DNA of 64,000 bases from Vagococcus salmoninarum (GTDB taxonomy: Bacteria > Bacillota > Bacilli > Lactobacillales > Vagococcaceae). Every line of letters starts with the position of its first letter. Positions within the stretch are counted from its first letter, which is position 1. Positions 24,900-34,102 of the stretch are shown in pieces. A program made the translations under genes and the position numbers. Under the pieces are notes generated by a model, which was not told the DNA's origin, ran no database searches, and worked only from the letters and a program-made list of their open reading frames with translations. The stretch spans positions 186,001-250,000 of the forward strand of contig NZ_NGJU01000001.1 of the NCBI RefSeq assembly GCF_003987495.1, written 5' to 3'.

Positions 24900-26375
24900 A
24901 TGACTAAAAAGATTGTTGCAGTTACAGCTTGTGCAGCGGGAATTGCCCATACATATATGGCGGCAGAATCACTAGAACGAGCAGGTAAAGCAAAAGGGTA
25001 TGAGATTAAAGTTGAGACAAATGGCTCAATTGGAGCGGAAAATGTTTTAACGGATCAAGACATTGAGGAAGCTGATTTAGTAATTGTTGCAGCAGATATT
25101 CGTGTTGATCCAATGAGATTTAATGGTAAGCGTCTATGGGTAGTGAAATCCAATGATGCTATTGGTGATTCACCAGGCTTGATTGAGCAAGCTTTAGCAG
25201 AAGCTAAAGTGTTTGGTGAAAAGGGAACTAAGGTTGGTAAAGTACAAATAGGAAATGACAAAGAAAAAGTTAATTTCTTTACTCATATTATGAGTGGTAT
25301 TTCGTACATGATTCCAATGGTTATTGCAGCAGGACTTATTTTAACAATTGCTAATTTATATGCTTTTCAAAGAGATGATTTAGGTCGAATTGTTGAGTGG
25401 GGATTTGACACAGCAACGCCTATGGGTCAACTAATGTCTAACTTGTTCCAAGTTGGGCAAGTCGGTTTCAAACTAATGATTCCACTATTTGCAGGATTTG
25501 TTGCTAATTCAATTGCTGATAAACCAGCGATTGCCCCTGCCATGATAGGAGCCTACATCGCCAACGATGCAGAACTTTTAGGCGCTGAAGCCGGTGGAGG
25601 ATTCTTAGCAGCGATTGCTGTCGGATTCTTCGTAGGTTATATGGTTAAAGGGTTGAAAAAAATCAAATGGCCAAAAATTGTTATGCCAATTGTACCAATC
25701 ATGATTATTCCAACGATTGCTACATTAGTTGTCAGTCTGGTAGTTTTTTATGTCATTGGTCAACCGATGGCTGCTGGGATGGATGCACTATACAAAGGCT
25801 TAACCACTTTAAATGAGAACTATACTGGCGCACCAGTTATTATTGGCGTGATTTGTGGCGCAATGATTGGTTTTGATTTAGGCGGACCAATTAATAAAAC
25901 AGCTTTAATTTTCGGTACAGCAGTCTTTACTGATACCTTAACTAAGTACGGGATTGAAGGGGCTAACTTTGTGCCACAAACTGCGACACAAGCCGCTATT
26001 TCCGTTGCGCCACTGGGCGTTTGGTTAGCTTCGATTATGTTTAAAAATAAATTTTCAAAAGATGAAAAAGTTGCTGCAACAGCTGCTTTCGGGATGGGAA
26101 TGGTCGGTGTCACAGAAGGAGCAATTCCTTTTGTAGCTTCAGATCCTGTCAGAATGATTTTTGCCAATGTGATTGGTTCAGCAGTAGCTGGTGGGTTAGT
26201 CTCAGCAACTGGCACTAAGTTCTACGGTGGGATTGGCTCGCCACTTGGCACATTTATTGGTTATATTGAACAACCGATTCCATTCATTACTTGGATTTTA
26301 TGTGTATGTGCTGGGGTTTTAACTACAGCAATGTTAATTGGTGCTTTAAAACGACCAGTTCCGCAAAATATGTAA
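24900..26375 (+). CDS. PTS fructose-type IIBC component (MngA/FruA-like)
   Basis: 491 aa. The N-terminal IIB domain has the phospho-cysteine motif VTACAAGIAHTYMAAE (cysteine about residue 11) and LVIVAADIRVD. A hydrophobic IIC domain of fructose type follows from about residue 120 (MSGISYMIPMVIAAGL, GFDLGGPINKTA, TEGAIPF). The start is put at ATG 24900 after GAGGAG. Together with the IIA (26402) and a GH38 mannosidase, the arrangement resembles E. coli mngAB for mannosylglycerate, except that MngA carries its own IIA. The substrate is therefore inferred. Confidence 0.85.
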   Translation: MTKKIVAVTACAAGIAHTYMAAESLERAGKAKGYEIKVETNGSIGAENVLTDQDIEEADLVIVAADIRVDPMRFNGKRLWVVKSNDAIGDSPGLIEQALAEAKVFGEKGTKVGKVQIGNDKEKVNFFTHIMSGISYMIPMVIAAGLILTIANLYAFQRDDLGRIVEWGFDTATPMGQLMSNLFQVGQVGFKLMIPLFAGFVANSIADKPAIAPAMIGAYIANDAELLGAEAGGGFLAAIAVGFFVGYMVKGLKKIKWPKIVMPIVPIMIIPTIATLVVSLVVFYVIGQPMAAGMDALYKGLTTLNENYTGAPVIIGVICGAMIGFDLGGPINKTALIFGTAVFTDTLTKYGIEGANFVPQTATQAAISVAPLGVWLASIMFKNKFSKDEKVAATAAFGMGMVGVTEGAIPFVASDPVRMIFANVIGSAVAGGLVSATGTKFYGGIGSPLGTFIGYIEQPIPFITWILCVCAGVLTTAMLIGALKRPVPQNM

Positions 26376-26401
26376 AGTGAAACAAGAAAGGATGACATAA
26401 T

Positions 26402-26854
26402 ATGAACGCAGAAGTCTTTAAAAAAGAGAATATATTATTTGATGAAACATCTACTACCCAAACTGAGGCCTTTAAAGAAATTGCCAACTTTGCTAAAGAA
26501 CGCGGGTATGTCACTAGTGCTGAGGAATATTTTAAAGGATTAACTGGCCGTGAAGCAGAGGCGACAACAGGGTTTAAAGACGGAATTGCGATTCCTCACT
26601 GTAAAAATGAAACAGTTATCAAACCTGGTATGTTTTTAGTTAAATTCAAAAATGATATTGAATGGAACACTTTAGACGGACAACCAGTTAAAGTCGCTTT
26701 TGGCTTAACAATTCCTCAAGAAGGTGCTCAAGAACATTTGAAATTATTGAGTCTGATCGCTCGTAAAATGATTGATGATGAGTTTAGAAACGGAATTTTG
26801 AGTGAAAATAATCCAGATAAATTAACAGAAATAATCGATGAAATCGACTTTTAA
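26402..26854 (+). CDS. PTS fructose-type IIA component
   Basis: 150 aa, PTS_EIIA_2 family, phospho-histidine in FKDGIAIPHCKN (about residue 68). It supplies phosphate to the IIBC encoded just upstream. AAAGGA ribosome site. Confidence 0.88.
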   Translation: MNAEVFKKENILFDETSTTQTEAFKEIANFAKERGYVTSAEEYFKGLTGREAEATTGFKDGIAIPHCKNETVIKPGMFLVKFKNDIEWNTLDGQPVKVAFGLTIPQEGAQEHLKLLSLIARKMIDDEFRNGILSENNPDKLTEIIDEIDF

Positions 26855-26873
26855 TTTCAAGCAATAAGCACAT

Positions 26874-26903
26874 AAGGTCGGGCAAACTGCCTGGCCTTTT
26901 TTT
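26874..26903 (+). terminator. Hairpin with T-run between IIA and GH38 genes
   Basis: AAGGTC-GGCA pairs with TGCC-TGGCCTT (G-U allowed), followed by seven T. The mannosidase start is only about 25 nt on, so this is probably a partial terminator or attenuator inside the operon. Confidence 0.65.
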
Positions 26904-26928
26904 AAAAATGATGTAGAGGATGATTAAA

Positions 26929-29556
26929 TTGAAAAAGAAAGTACATGTCGTTCATCACACCCATTGGGATTTTGAATGGTATTTTACCAATAATGAATCA
27001 TTTGTTCAGCTGACCTATCATCTAGATGAAGTCATGAACTCATTAGAAAAAGGGATTATTTCATTTTATTTATTAGATGGCCAAATGAGTATTTTAGATG
27101 AATACCTCCAATGTTTTCCTGAACAAAAATCACGGATTAAAAAATTAGTAACAGCTAAAAAATTATACATTGGTCCTTGGTACACACAAACCGATGAACT
27201 AATTATCGCTGGTGAATCAATTGTCCGAAATTTAGAATTAGGTATCGAGCTAGCTGAAGAATTAGGGGGTTATTTCCCCGTAGGCTATCTTCCCGATTCA
27301 TTTGGTCAAAGCAAAGACATGCCTAAAATATATAACGGTTTTGGGATTGATAAGACGATCTTTTGGCGAGGTGTGCCAAATAATATCACCACAGATCGAG
27401 AATTCAACTGGCAATCTGAGGACGGCTCGAAAGTCACAGCGGCAAATATTAAAGATGGCTATTTTGTTGGCGTTGGTCTGATTTATAGCGATGATGCTTC
27501 GAGTTTAATGGAGACAATTGACAAAGGGAGTACCGGGGAGAATTTACTCTTACCTGTTGGTGGGGATCAACGGTATGTTGATTACGATTTAAAAACACGA
27601 ATTACAAGTTACAATAATCAATTAACTGATTTTGAGTTAGTTGAGAGTACTTACGAAAAATTCTTTGATGACATTGATTTTGAATCATTAGAGACTGTGG
27701 AAGGTGAATTTATTTCCCCTTCAGTGTCGAAAATCCACCGTTCAATTTATTCTTCACGTTACGATCATAAGTATTTAAATGATAAAGTGGAAAGACGAAT
27801 GATTTATCAATTAGAACCTTTAATGGTTTTAGCTAAAAAAGCAGGCATTGAAGTCAAGCAAGGCTTAGTCGATCGTATTTGGAAAGTCTTGAATAAGAAT
27901 CAAGCCCACGATAGTGCTGGTGGCTGTAATAGTGATAAAACGAATAAAATTATTTTAGACCGTTTTATTGAAGCGGATGAATTATCTTATTCTGCTGTTG
28001 ATTACTTAACTAGAAAAATTGCTGAATCCCGACCGAATGTCAAAGAGAATGAAGTGACTTTTTTTAACACGATACCAGTCACAGATAAAAAACAAGTCCG
28101 TTTTGAATTAGCTTTAACAAGTGAGTATTTCACTTTGTGGCAAGGGGATTCAGAAATAACTTATCAATTGATTGAAACTCGTAAAGAAAATTCAGGTTCC
28201 ATCAAACGAAAGCCGGAAGAAATGGATCAAAGTCAATTTTATTACATTCATGAAGTCCTAGTTGAGTTAGAACTGCCAGGTCAAAGTTTTGTGACTCTAC
28301 AGGCGAAAACGAGTAAGAATTCAAGTCCTCGAGTAAGTGTCATAGAACAGAAAAATCACATCGAGAATCAATTTTATTCCGTTACTAAAAGCAACAGCGG
28401 CTTATGTCTAATTGATAAAGTCACAGGAGACACCTATCAAGATTTCTTAAAAATCGAAGACAGTGGTGATGAAGGCGATACTTATGATTATTCCCCTCCT
28501 TATGAAGACTTTTTATTAGCATTAGATTTTAGTCAAAGTCAAAGCGTCGTAAGTAAAGGTGTGTTGGAAGAACAGTTAACCTTAACAGGTGATTGGTTAT
28601 TGCCGCTTAATTTGGCAGAACGAGAGTCTAAAACCTTAAGTCAAAAAGTTCCCTATGAACTAACTATAACGCTAAAAAAAGATACTAATAGAATAGAATG
28701 TCATTTAAATATCGAAAATAAGGCGTTAGATCATCGGATGAGAGTTTTAATTGAAACTAATATAGAGAATGACGTGTCACATACGGACACGCCCTTTGGC
28801 ACAATTACTCGCCCAGTCAAAGATGAGTTTTTAGAAAATTGGCGTGAGCTAGGTTGGCGTGAAGAGCCAACTGCTATTTTCCCAATGTTGCATTACGTGA
28901 ATGCTCATAATAGTGAAAAGAGTCTAACTGTCATGGCGAAGGGCATTAAAGAATACCAATTTGTTGGTTCAACATTCAATCAGATTGCTTTAACTTTATT
29001 CCGATCAGTCGGTTTTCTTGGTCGCCCTGATTTGATTAGACGTCCAGGAATTGCATCAGGTAATGAGTTTAAATATATTCCTACGCCAGATAGCCAATTA
29101 GAAAAAAGTCTAACGTTTAAGTTTGCTATCCAATTGACTAACAATTATAACCCGAGTTTGATCATGGCAGATTATTTGAATTATGCTGTGTCAGTTCCTT
29201 TCTATCAAATTCAAGAAATGAATCGCTTTACAACAACCTTGAAATATTTTGTATCAAACCCTTTATTAAATGAGGTACCTGACATTCAAGGGCCAATTTT
29301 AGAAGGGCAAAATGTCATTTTAAGCAGTTTTAAACAAAACCGCCAAAAAGATGGAGTAGAGCTTAGAGTTTTTAATCCTAGCCAAAGCCAAGTTGTTGAC
29401 AATGGCGGTTATCTGAAGCTGCCTGCTGAAACTAACTATGAGTTTGTTAACTTAGCAGGGACAGCCTTAACGGATGTGTTTATTAGTGATAGAATAGCTT
29501 TAGGTAGTTTTGCGCCAGGTCAAATAAAAACTATCAATCTAAAATACAAGGAGTAG
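26929..29556 (+). CDS. GH38 alpha-mannosidase (mannosylglycerate hydrolase-like)
   Basis: 875 aa, close to E. coli MngB in length. HHTHWDFEW near the start is the GH38 metal-binding signature; GYLPDSFGQ contains the catalytic nucleophile aspartate region; NQAHDSAGGCNSD supplies a metal histidine/aspartate. TTG at 26929 is preferred (MKKKVHVVHHTHW, spacing 9 from AGAGG); the ATG at 26920 directly abuts the ribosome site. It probably removes mannose from a phosphorylated mannoside imported by the adjacent PTS. Action on host N-glycan mannose is an alternative. Confidence 0.85.
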   Translation: MKKKVHVVHHTHWDFEWYFTNNESFVQLTYHLDEVMNSLEKGIISFYLLDGQMSILDEYLQCFPEQKSRIKKLVTAKKLYIGPWYTQTDELIIAGESIVRNLELGIELAEELGGYFPVGYLPDSFGQSKDMPKIYNGFGIDKTIFWRGVPNNITTDREFNWQSEDGSKVTAANIKDGYFVGVGLIYSDDASSLMETIDKGSTGENLLLPVGGDQRYVDYDLKTRITSYNNQLTDFELVESTYEKFFDDIDFESLETVEGEFISPSVSKIHRSIYSSRYDHKYLNDKVERRMIYQLEPLMVLAKKAGIEVKQGLVDRIWKVLNKNQAHDSAGGCNSDKTNKIILDRFIEADELSYSAVDYLTRKIAESRPNVKENEVTFFNTIPVTDKKQVRFELALTSEYFTLWQGDSEITYQLIETRKENSGSIKRKPEEMDQSQFYYIHEVLVELELPGQSFVTLQAKTSKNSSPRVSVIEQKNHIENQFYSVTKSNSGLCLIDKVTGDTYQDFLKIEDSGDEGDTYDYSPPYEDFLLALDFSQSQSVVSKGVLEEQLTLTGDWLLPLNLAERESKTLSQKVPYELTITLKKDTNRIECHLNIENKALDHRMRVLIETNIENDVSHTDTPFGTITRPVKDEFLENWRELGWREEPTAIFPMLHYVNAHNSEKSLTVMAKGIKEYQFVGSTFNQIALTLFRSVGFLGRPDLIRRPGIASGNEFKYIPTPDSQLEKSLTFKFAIQLTNNYNPSLIMADYLNYAVSVPFYQIQEMNRFTTTLKYFVSNPLLNEVPDIQGPILEGQNVILSSFKQNRQKDGVELRVFNPSQSQVVDNGGYLKLPAETNYEFVNLAGTALTDVFISDRIALGSFAPGQIKTINLKYKE

Positions 29557-29562
29557 CTTGCC

Positions 29563-30381
29563 ATGCAAGAAGATATCTTTCTCTTAATTGAATCCTATCG
29601 TTTAGAATTCACAGGAGTTGAACAAGTAGTTGCAGATTATTTTTTAAGCAAGAAAGAAAGTTTAACTATTTCTAATCTATCAACTAAAATTTCGGTATCA
29701 AAAGCATCAATTACTCGTTTTTGTAAAAAAATTGGTTTAAATAATTACAAGGAATTAATTTTTCTGTACAACTTATCTTTAAGTCGTGAAAAAGAAACTG
29801 GAGCGACGACAGAATCTTCTGCTATTACTTCTGTCTATCACTCCCTGGCTACTCGAACAGACGGTACTTATGTTGCCGAGTCGGTAGAGAAATTTTGTCA
29901 GTTACTTCATCATCATAAAACAATTCATTTTTTAGGGACGGGCTTTAATGCCTATGCAGGAATGGATTTTCAATTCAAGTTCTCCCGCTTTGGCAAATAC
30001 GTGAGAGTTATTTCTGAAGAAAATTCAATTCTAATGTCCACTGAGTTTGCTGATCCTAGTGAACTAGTCATTGCGTGTAGTTTACGAGGAACCGATGAAG
30101 CCATGCTAAGGGCTTTGAAAAATGCTAAAAAGAAACAGATTCCAATTGTTGTGATAACTGCTAATAAAGACTCCCATTTAGTTAAATACGCTGATGTTGT
30201 ATTATTTGCTGCTTCATTAACTAGGGAAGAGTCAATGGGAAATATTTCGCCACAAATACCTATTTTGATTCAATTAGATATTGTTTACGAACGATACATT
30301 CATAGCTATTCCGATTACTTACAAAATTGGTTACAATCGGAAGCAATCTTAACTAATCGAGGCCGTGAAGAAGATTACTAG
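29563..30381 (+). CDS. RpiR-family transcriptional regulator (HTH plus SIS domain)
   Basis: 272 aa. The N-terminal RpiR helix-turn-helix (ISNLSTKISVSKASITRFCKKIGLNNYKEL) is followed by a SIS sugar-phosphate-binding domain (IHFLGTGFNAYAGMDFQFKFSRFG, then ACSLRGTDEAMLRAL). It starts 7 nt after the mannosidase and probably controls this PTS/mannosidase operon in response to a sugar phosphate. Confidence 0.88.
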   Translation: MQEDIFLLIESYRLEFTGVEQVVADYFLSKKESLTISNLSTKISVSKASITRFCKKIGLNNYKELIFLYNLSLSREKETGATTESSAITSVYHSLATRTDGTYVAESVEKFCQLLHHHKTIHFLGTGFNAYAGMDFQFKFSRFGKYVRVISEENSILMSTEFADPSELVIACSLRGTDEAMLRALKNAKKKQIPIVVITANKDSHLVKYADVVLFAASLTREESMGNISPQIPILIQLDIVYERYIHSYSDYLQNWLQSEAILTNRGREEDY

Positions 30382-30420
30382 TGAAATAGTTTAAATATGC
30401 TATTTTATGTCTCCCCCCCT

Positions 30421-30457
30421 AAAAGGAATTTAGTCAACTAGACTAAATTCCTTTTTT
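30421..30457 (+). terminator. Strong intrinsic terminator after the RpiR regulator
   Basis: A perfect 15-bp helix: AAAAGGAATTTAGTC (30421-30435) with GACTAAATTCCTTTT (30441-30455), loop of 5 nt, then further T. Confidence 0.92.
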
Positions 30458-30737
30458 GCTGTCTGATTATTAAGAAATTATAAAGGGAAATTAATAAATT
30501 TGACTATAAATGAATAGAAAATATCTATTTAACCTGGATTAATTAGCGGAAAAAGCCTTAATATAATGAGAATACAGTAAGAGGAAATTACTAGAAGGTG
30601 ATAGCTAGTAGGTTAGTTCACAAATTATAAAACTTATTTATACTGTCATAAGATATAACAATTAGCGAGATTTTTGAATATGATGTAGTCTAGAGGTAGT
30701 TAAGAAAGCGTTAACATTAAATCGGTGAGGTGAAGAA
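30458..30737 (+). other. Upstream region of the ptb-buk-bkd operon
   Basis: AT-rich and about 280 nt long. TTGACT near 30499 with a TATCTA about 17 nt on is a possible promoter, and a cre-like site lies at 30703-30716. No sigma-54 promoter (TGGCAC-N5-TTGC) was found, unlike the SigL-dependent bkd operon of Bacillus subtilis. Confidence 0.4.
30703..30716 (+). promoter_or_regulatory. cre-like site before ptb
   Basis: AGAAAGCGTTAACA matches the CcpA cre consensus TGWAANCGNTNWCA except for the first base. It lies 22 nt before the ptb start, a position that would block transcription or elongation. Confidence 0.5.
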
Positions 30738-31562
30738 ATGATTACAGTCTCAGTCCCTGGAGGATCCCAACCAGAAATTTTAGAGTTGGTCAAAAAAGCT
30801 CATGAGAGCTATCCAGAACAATTACAATTCGTTGTCTTCGATACAGCAGCAAATATCGATAAAGAGAATCAGTGGACTTATGTTCAATGTCCAGACGAAG
30901 CAACACTAATTAACAAAGCCGTGGCTTACGTAGCTAGTGGTCAGGCACAAATTTTATTAAAAGGAATTATTCAAACCCATGTTGTTTTAAAAGAAGTTTT
31001 ACAAAAAGAACATGACCTAAAAAAACAGAAAGTCCTTTCTCATGTGGCGATGATTCAATTACCAGAAATGAAACGACCGATTTTATTAACAGATTCAGCC
31101 ATGAACATTGCCCCAACGACGGAAACGTTAATTGAGATAGTGACGAGTGCAAAAGAAGTTGCTCACAAAGTTGGCATTAGCCAACCGAAGATTGCTTTAC
31201 TAAGTGCAGCTGAAAATTTCAATCCAAAAATGCCTTCATCCGTCCTAGCAACGGAAGTCACAGAGCATTTTGTTAACAGTCAAGATGGAACCGTTTTCGG
31301 ACCGCTATCTTTAGACTTAGCTATGTCAGAAGACTCAGTTCAACATAAACGGTACGAAGGGCCAATCATGGGAGACGCAGATGTCTTAGTTGTACCAGCC
31401 ATTGATGCCGGTAACTTTTTATACAAATCATTAACGATGTTTGGTGGAGCTTTAGTCGGCGGAACGTTAGTCGGAACGAAAGTCCCAATTGTCTTAACGT
31501 CAAGAAGTGACTCGATGGCCAGTAAGTTATACTCATTAGAATTTGCCATGAAACAAATTTAA
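30738..31562 (+). CDS. ptb: Phosphate butyryltransferase / branched-chain phosphotransacylase
   Basis: 274 aa, phosphate acetyl/butyryl transferase family (ILLKGIIQTHVVLKEVL, LTDSAMNIAPT, MGDADVLVVPAIDAGNFLYK, GTKVPIVLTSRSDS). It converts branched-chain acyl-CoA from the Bkd complex to acyl phosphate. First gene of the ptb-buk-bkdDABC order known from Enterococcus faecalis. Confidence 0.92.
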   Translation: MITVSVPGGSQPEILELVKKAHESYPEQLQFVVFDTAANIDKENQWTYVQCPDEATLINKAVAYVASGQAQILLKGIIQTHVVLKEVLQKEHDLKKQKVLSHVAMIQLPEMKRPILLTDSAMNIAPTTETLIEIVTSAKEVAHKVGISQPKIALLSAAENFNPKMPSSVLATEVTEHFVNSQDGTVFGPLSLDLAMSEDSVQHKRYEGPIMGDADVLVVPAIDAGNFLYKSLTMFGGALVGGTLVGTKVPIVLTSRSDSMASKLYSLEFAMKQI

Positions 31563-31580
31563 AGCTTTAGGGGGAAGAAA

Positions 31581-32657
31581 ATGGAAACAATTTTAACAAT
31601 CAATCCTGGTTCAACTTCGACTAAGTTAGCAGCCTACGCTGATCATAAATTAGTAGCAGAAGAAACTATTCGTCACAGCATGTCGGAAATTGAGGGCTTT
31701 GAAACAATCGTCGCTCAAACTGACTTTAGAAAAGAATTAATTTTAACTTTCATTAAAGACCATAACTTAGGAGAATCATTAGTAGCAATTGTCGGTCGCG
31801 GTGGGTTATTAAAACCAATCGTTGGTGGTACTTATCAAGTCGATGAAGAAATGTTAGTTGACTTACAAATGGAAACTTACGGCAGTCACGCGTCAAACTT
31901 AGGTGGGATTTTAGCTCATGAGCTTGGTGGCGTTTATCATATTCCAGCCTTTATCGTTGATCCAGTAGTAGCAGATGAAATGTTACCTGTTGCTAGAATT
32001 TCAGGCTTAGCTGGCATTGAACGTCGCAGTGTCTCACATGTCTTAAATCAAAAAGCCGTAGCGCGTAAAATTTTAGTTGAGAATAATTTGAAATATGAAG
32101 AAGCCAATGTCATTGTTGCTCACTTAGGTGGCGGGATTAGTATTGGTGCTCATCAAAAAGGCAAGATGGTTGACGTGGTCAACGGACTTGATGGCGAAGG
32201 CCCTTATTCACCAGAACGAAGTGGCACGTTACCTTTAATCGACTTTGCTCAGGAAATTATTGAAAACAAGTTAACATTGACTGAGGTTAAACGCTTAATC
32301 GCTGGTAACAGTGGCTTGAAGTCATACTTAAATGAAACTGATTTACGACCAATCGCTGATAAAATTGACCAAGGTGCAGAAAAAGAAACGTTCTACGTTG
32401 ACGGCATGTGCTACCAAATCGCTAAAGCAATCGGCGAAATGGCCACAGTTTTAAAAGGCAATGTGGATTACATCATCTTGACTGGTGGCGTTGCTTATTC
32501 AAAATACATCGTTGAAAAAATTACCGAAGCTGTTAGCTGGATTGCTAACGTGGAAACATTCCCAGGTGAAATGGAAATGGAAGCTTTATATGAAGGTGGT
32601 TTACGAGTCTTAACAGGTGAAGAAAAAGGGTTAAGTTACAAAAATCTAGATCGATAA
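31581..32657 (+). CDS. buk: Butyrate kinase / branched-chain acid kinase
   Basis: 358 aa, acetokinase family. ILTINPGSTSTKLAAY is the N-terminal phosphate motif, with VAHLGGGISIGAHQKG and ILTGGVAYSKYI further on. It transfers phosphate from acyl phosphate to ADP, giving ATP and isobutyrate, isovalerate or 2-methylbutyrate. GGGG-rich ribosome site. Confidence 0.93.
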   Translation: METILTINPGSTSTKLAAYADHKLVAEETIRHSMSEIEGFETIVAQTDFRKELILTFIKDHNLGESLVAIVGRGGLLKPIVGGTYQVDEEMLVDLQMETYGSHASNLGGILAHELGGVYHIPAFIVDPVVADEMLPVARISGLAGIERRSVSHVLNQKAVARKILVENNLKYEEANVIVAHLGGGISIGAHQKGKMVDVVNGLDGEGPYSPERSGTLPLIDFAQEIIENKLTLTEVKRLIAGNSGLKSYLNETDLRPIADKIDQGAEKETFYVDGMCYQIAKAIGEMATVLKGNVDYIILTGGVAYSKYIVEKITEAVSWIANVETFPGEMEMEALYEGGLRVLTGEEKGLSYKNLDR

Positions 32658-32675
32658 AAGTAGGAGTGAAGTAAG

Positions 32676-34088
32676 ATGGCAGAACAAACAGATTTACTGA
32701 TTTTAGGTGGGGGAACTGGTGGCTATGTTGCCGCGATTCGCGCCGCTCAAAAAGGTTTAAAAGTTACAATCGTCGAGAAAGCTAAACTAGGTGGAACGTG
32801 TTTACACCGTGGCTGTATTCCAACAAAAGCTTTACTTAGAAGTGCTGAAGTTTTCGATACATTAAAAGCCGCTAGTGACTTTGGGATTGAAACAAAAGAT
32901 TCAGGTGTCGTTAATTTTGGTAAAATCCAACAACGTAAAACTGATATTGTTAATCAGTTAACGAAAGGCGTTGAAGGTCTGTGTAAAAAGAACAAAATTA
33001 CGATCTTAGAAGGCACAGGCACCGTTTTAGGCCCTTCAATCTTTTCACCAGTTTCGGGAGCAGTAGCTGTGACTTTCAATGAAGAAGACAAAGAAGAAAT
33101 CATTATCGTCCCTAAAAATGTGATTATTGCTACAGGGTCATCACCAAAAACTTTACCAAACTTACCTTTAGATGAAAAACAAATTTTATCTTCTGATGGG
33201 ATGTTAGAACTAGAAGCATTACCAAAATCAATTGCGATTATCGGTGGCGGTGTCATCGGTGTTGAGTGGGCGTCATTATTAAACAGCTTCGGCGTTGAAG
33301 TGACAATCATTGAGTTCTTAGATCGCTTACTAATTAATGAAAGCGCCACAATTTCTCGAGAGTTGAAGAAAAACTTAGAAAGTAAAGGCGTGAAAGTCTT
33401 GCTTAAATCAAAAGTTGAATCAGCTACGCCTAGTAAAAAAGATGTCACGGTTAAAGTTGAAGGCCAAGATGATCTAGTCGTTGAGAAAGTAATGGTCGCA
33501 ATTGGCCGTCAACCAAATTCTAAGAACATTGGTTTACAAAACACATCTGTGAAGTTTGATGAAAAAGGCATTCAAGTGAATGAGAACTATCAAACAACAG
33601 AAGGCCATATTTATGCGATTGGTGACTGTATTGATACGTTACAACTAGCTCACGTGGCGATGAAAGAAGGGGAATTAGCTGTTAGTCATATTTTAGATGA
33701 AGCAGTTGAAGCATTGAACTATACGAATGTGCCTCGCTGTGTTTACACAAACCCAGAAATCGCTAGTGTTGGTTATACGAAAGAAACAGTACCAGGAGAT
33801 AAAAAGGTAAAAGTAGGTAATTTTAGTTTTGCTGGCAACGGCAAAGCCTTGATATACGGAGAAGGAAGTGGTTTCGTTGAAGTAATTCGTGATTTGGAGA
33901 CAGATGACTTATTGGGGGTTTCAATTATTGGCCCTCACGCAACAGATTTAATTTCCGAAGCAAGTACCGCAATTTATCTTGATGCAACACCGTTAGAAAT
34001 CGGCGAGGCGATTCATCCTCATCCAACAATGTCAGAAGTTATTCAAGAAGCAGCATTAGATGCCTACGGAGTAGCTATTCACAAATAG
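32676..34088 (+). CDS. bkdD: Dihydrolipoamide dehydrogenase, E3 of the branched-chain keto-acid complex
   Basis: 470 aa FAD enzyme. LILGGGTGGYVAAIRAAQKG is the FAD motif, GGTCLHRGCIPTKALL has the redox cysteine pair, IIGGGVIGVEWA the NAD motif, and HPHPTMSE the C-terminal catalytic histidine. It reoxidises the lipoyl group of the E2 at 36122. Confidence 0.95.
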   Translation: MAEQTDLLILGGGTGGYVAAIRAAQKGLKVTIVEKAKLGGTCLHRGCIPTKALLRSAEVFDTLKAASDFGIETKDSGVVNFGKIQQRKTDIVNQLTKGVEGLCKKNKITILEGTGTVLGPSIFSPVSGAVAVTFNEEDKEEIIIVPKNVIIATGSSPKTLPNLPLDEKQILSSDGMLELEALPKSIAIIGGGVIGVEWASLLNSFGVEVTIIEFLDRLLINESATISRELKKNLESKGVKVLLKSKVESATPSKKDVTVKVEGQDDLVVEKVMVAIGRQPNSKNIGLQNTSVKFDEKGIQVNENYQTTEGHIYAIGDCIDTLQLAHVAMKEGELAVSHILDEAVEALNYTNVPRCVYTNPEIASVGYTKETVPGDKKVKVGNFSFAGNGKALIYGEGSGFVEVIRDLETDDLLGVSIIGPHATDLISEASTAIYLDATPLEIGEAIHPHPTMSEVIQEAALDAYGVAIHK

Positions 34089-34102
34089 AAAGGTTGATGA
34101 AA

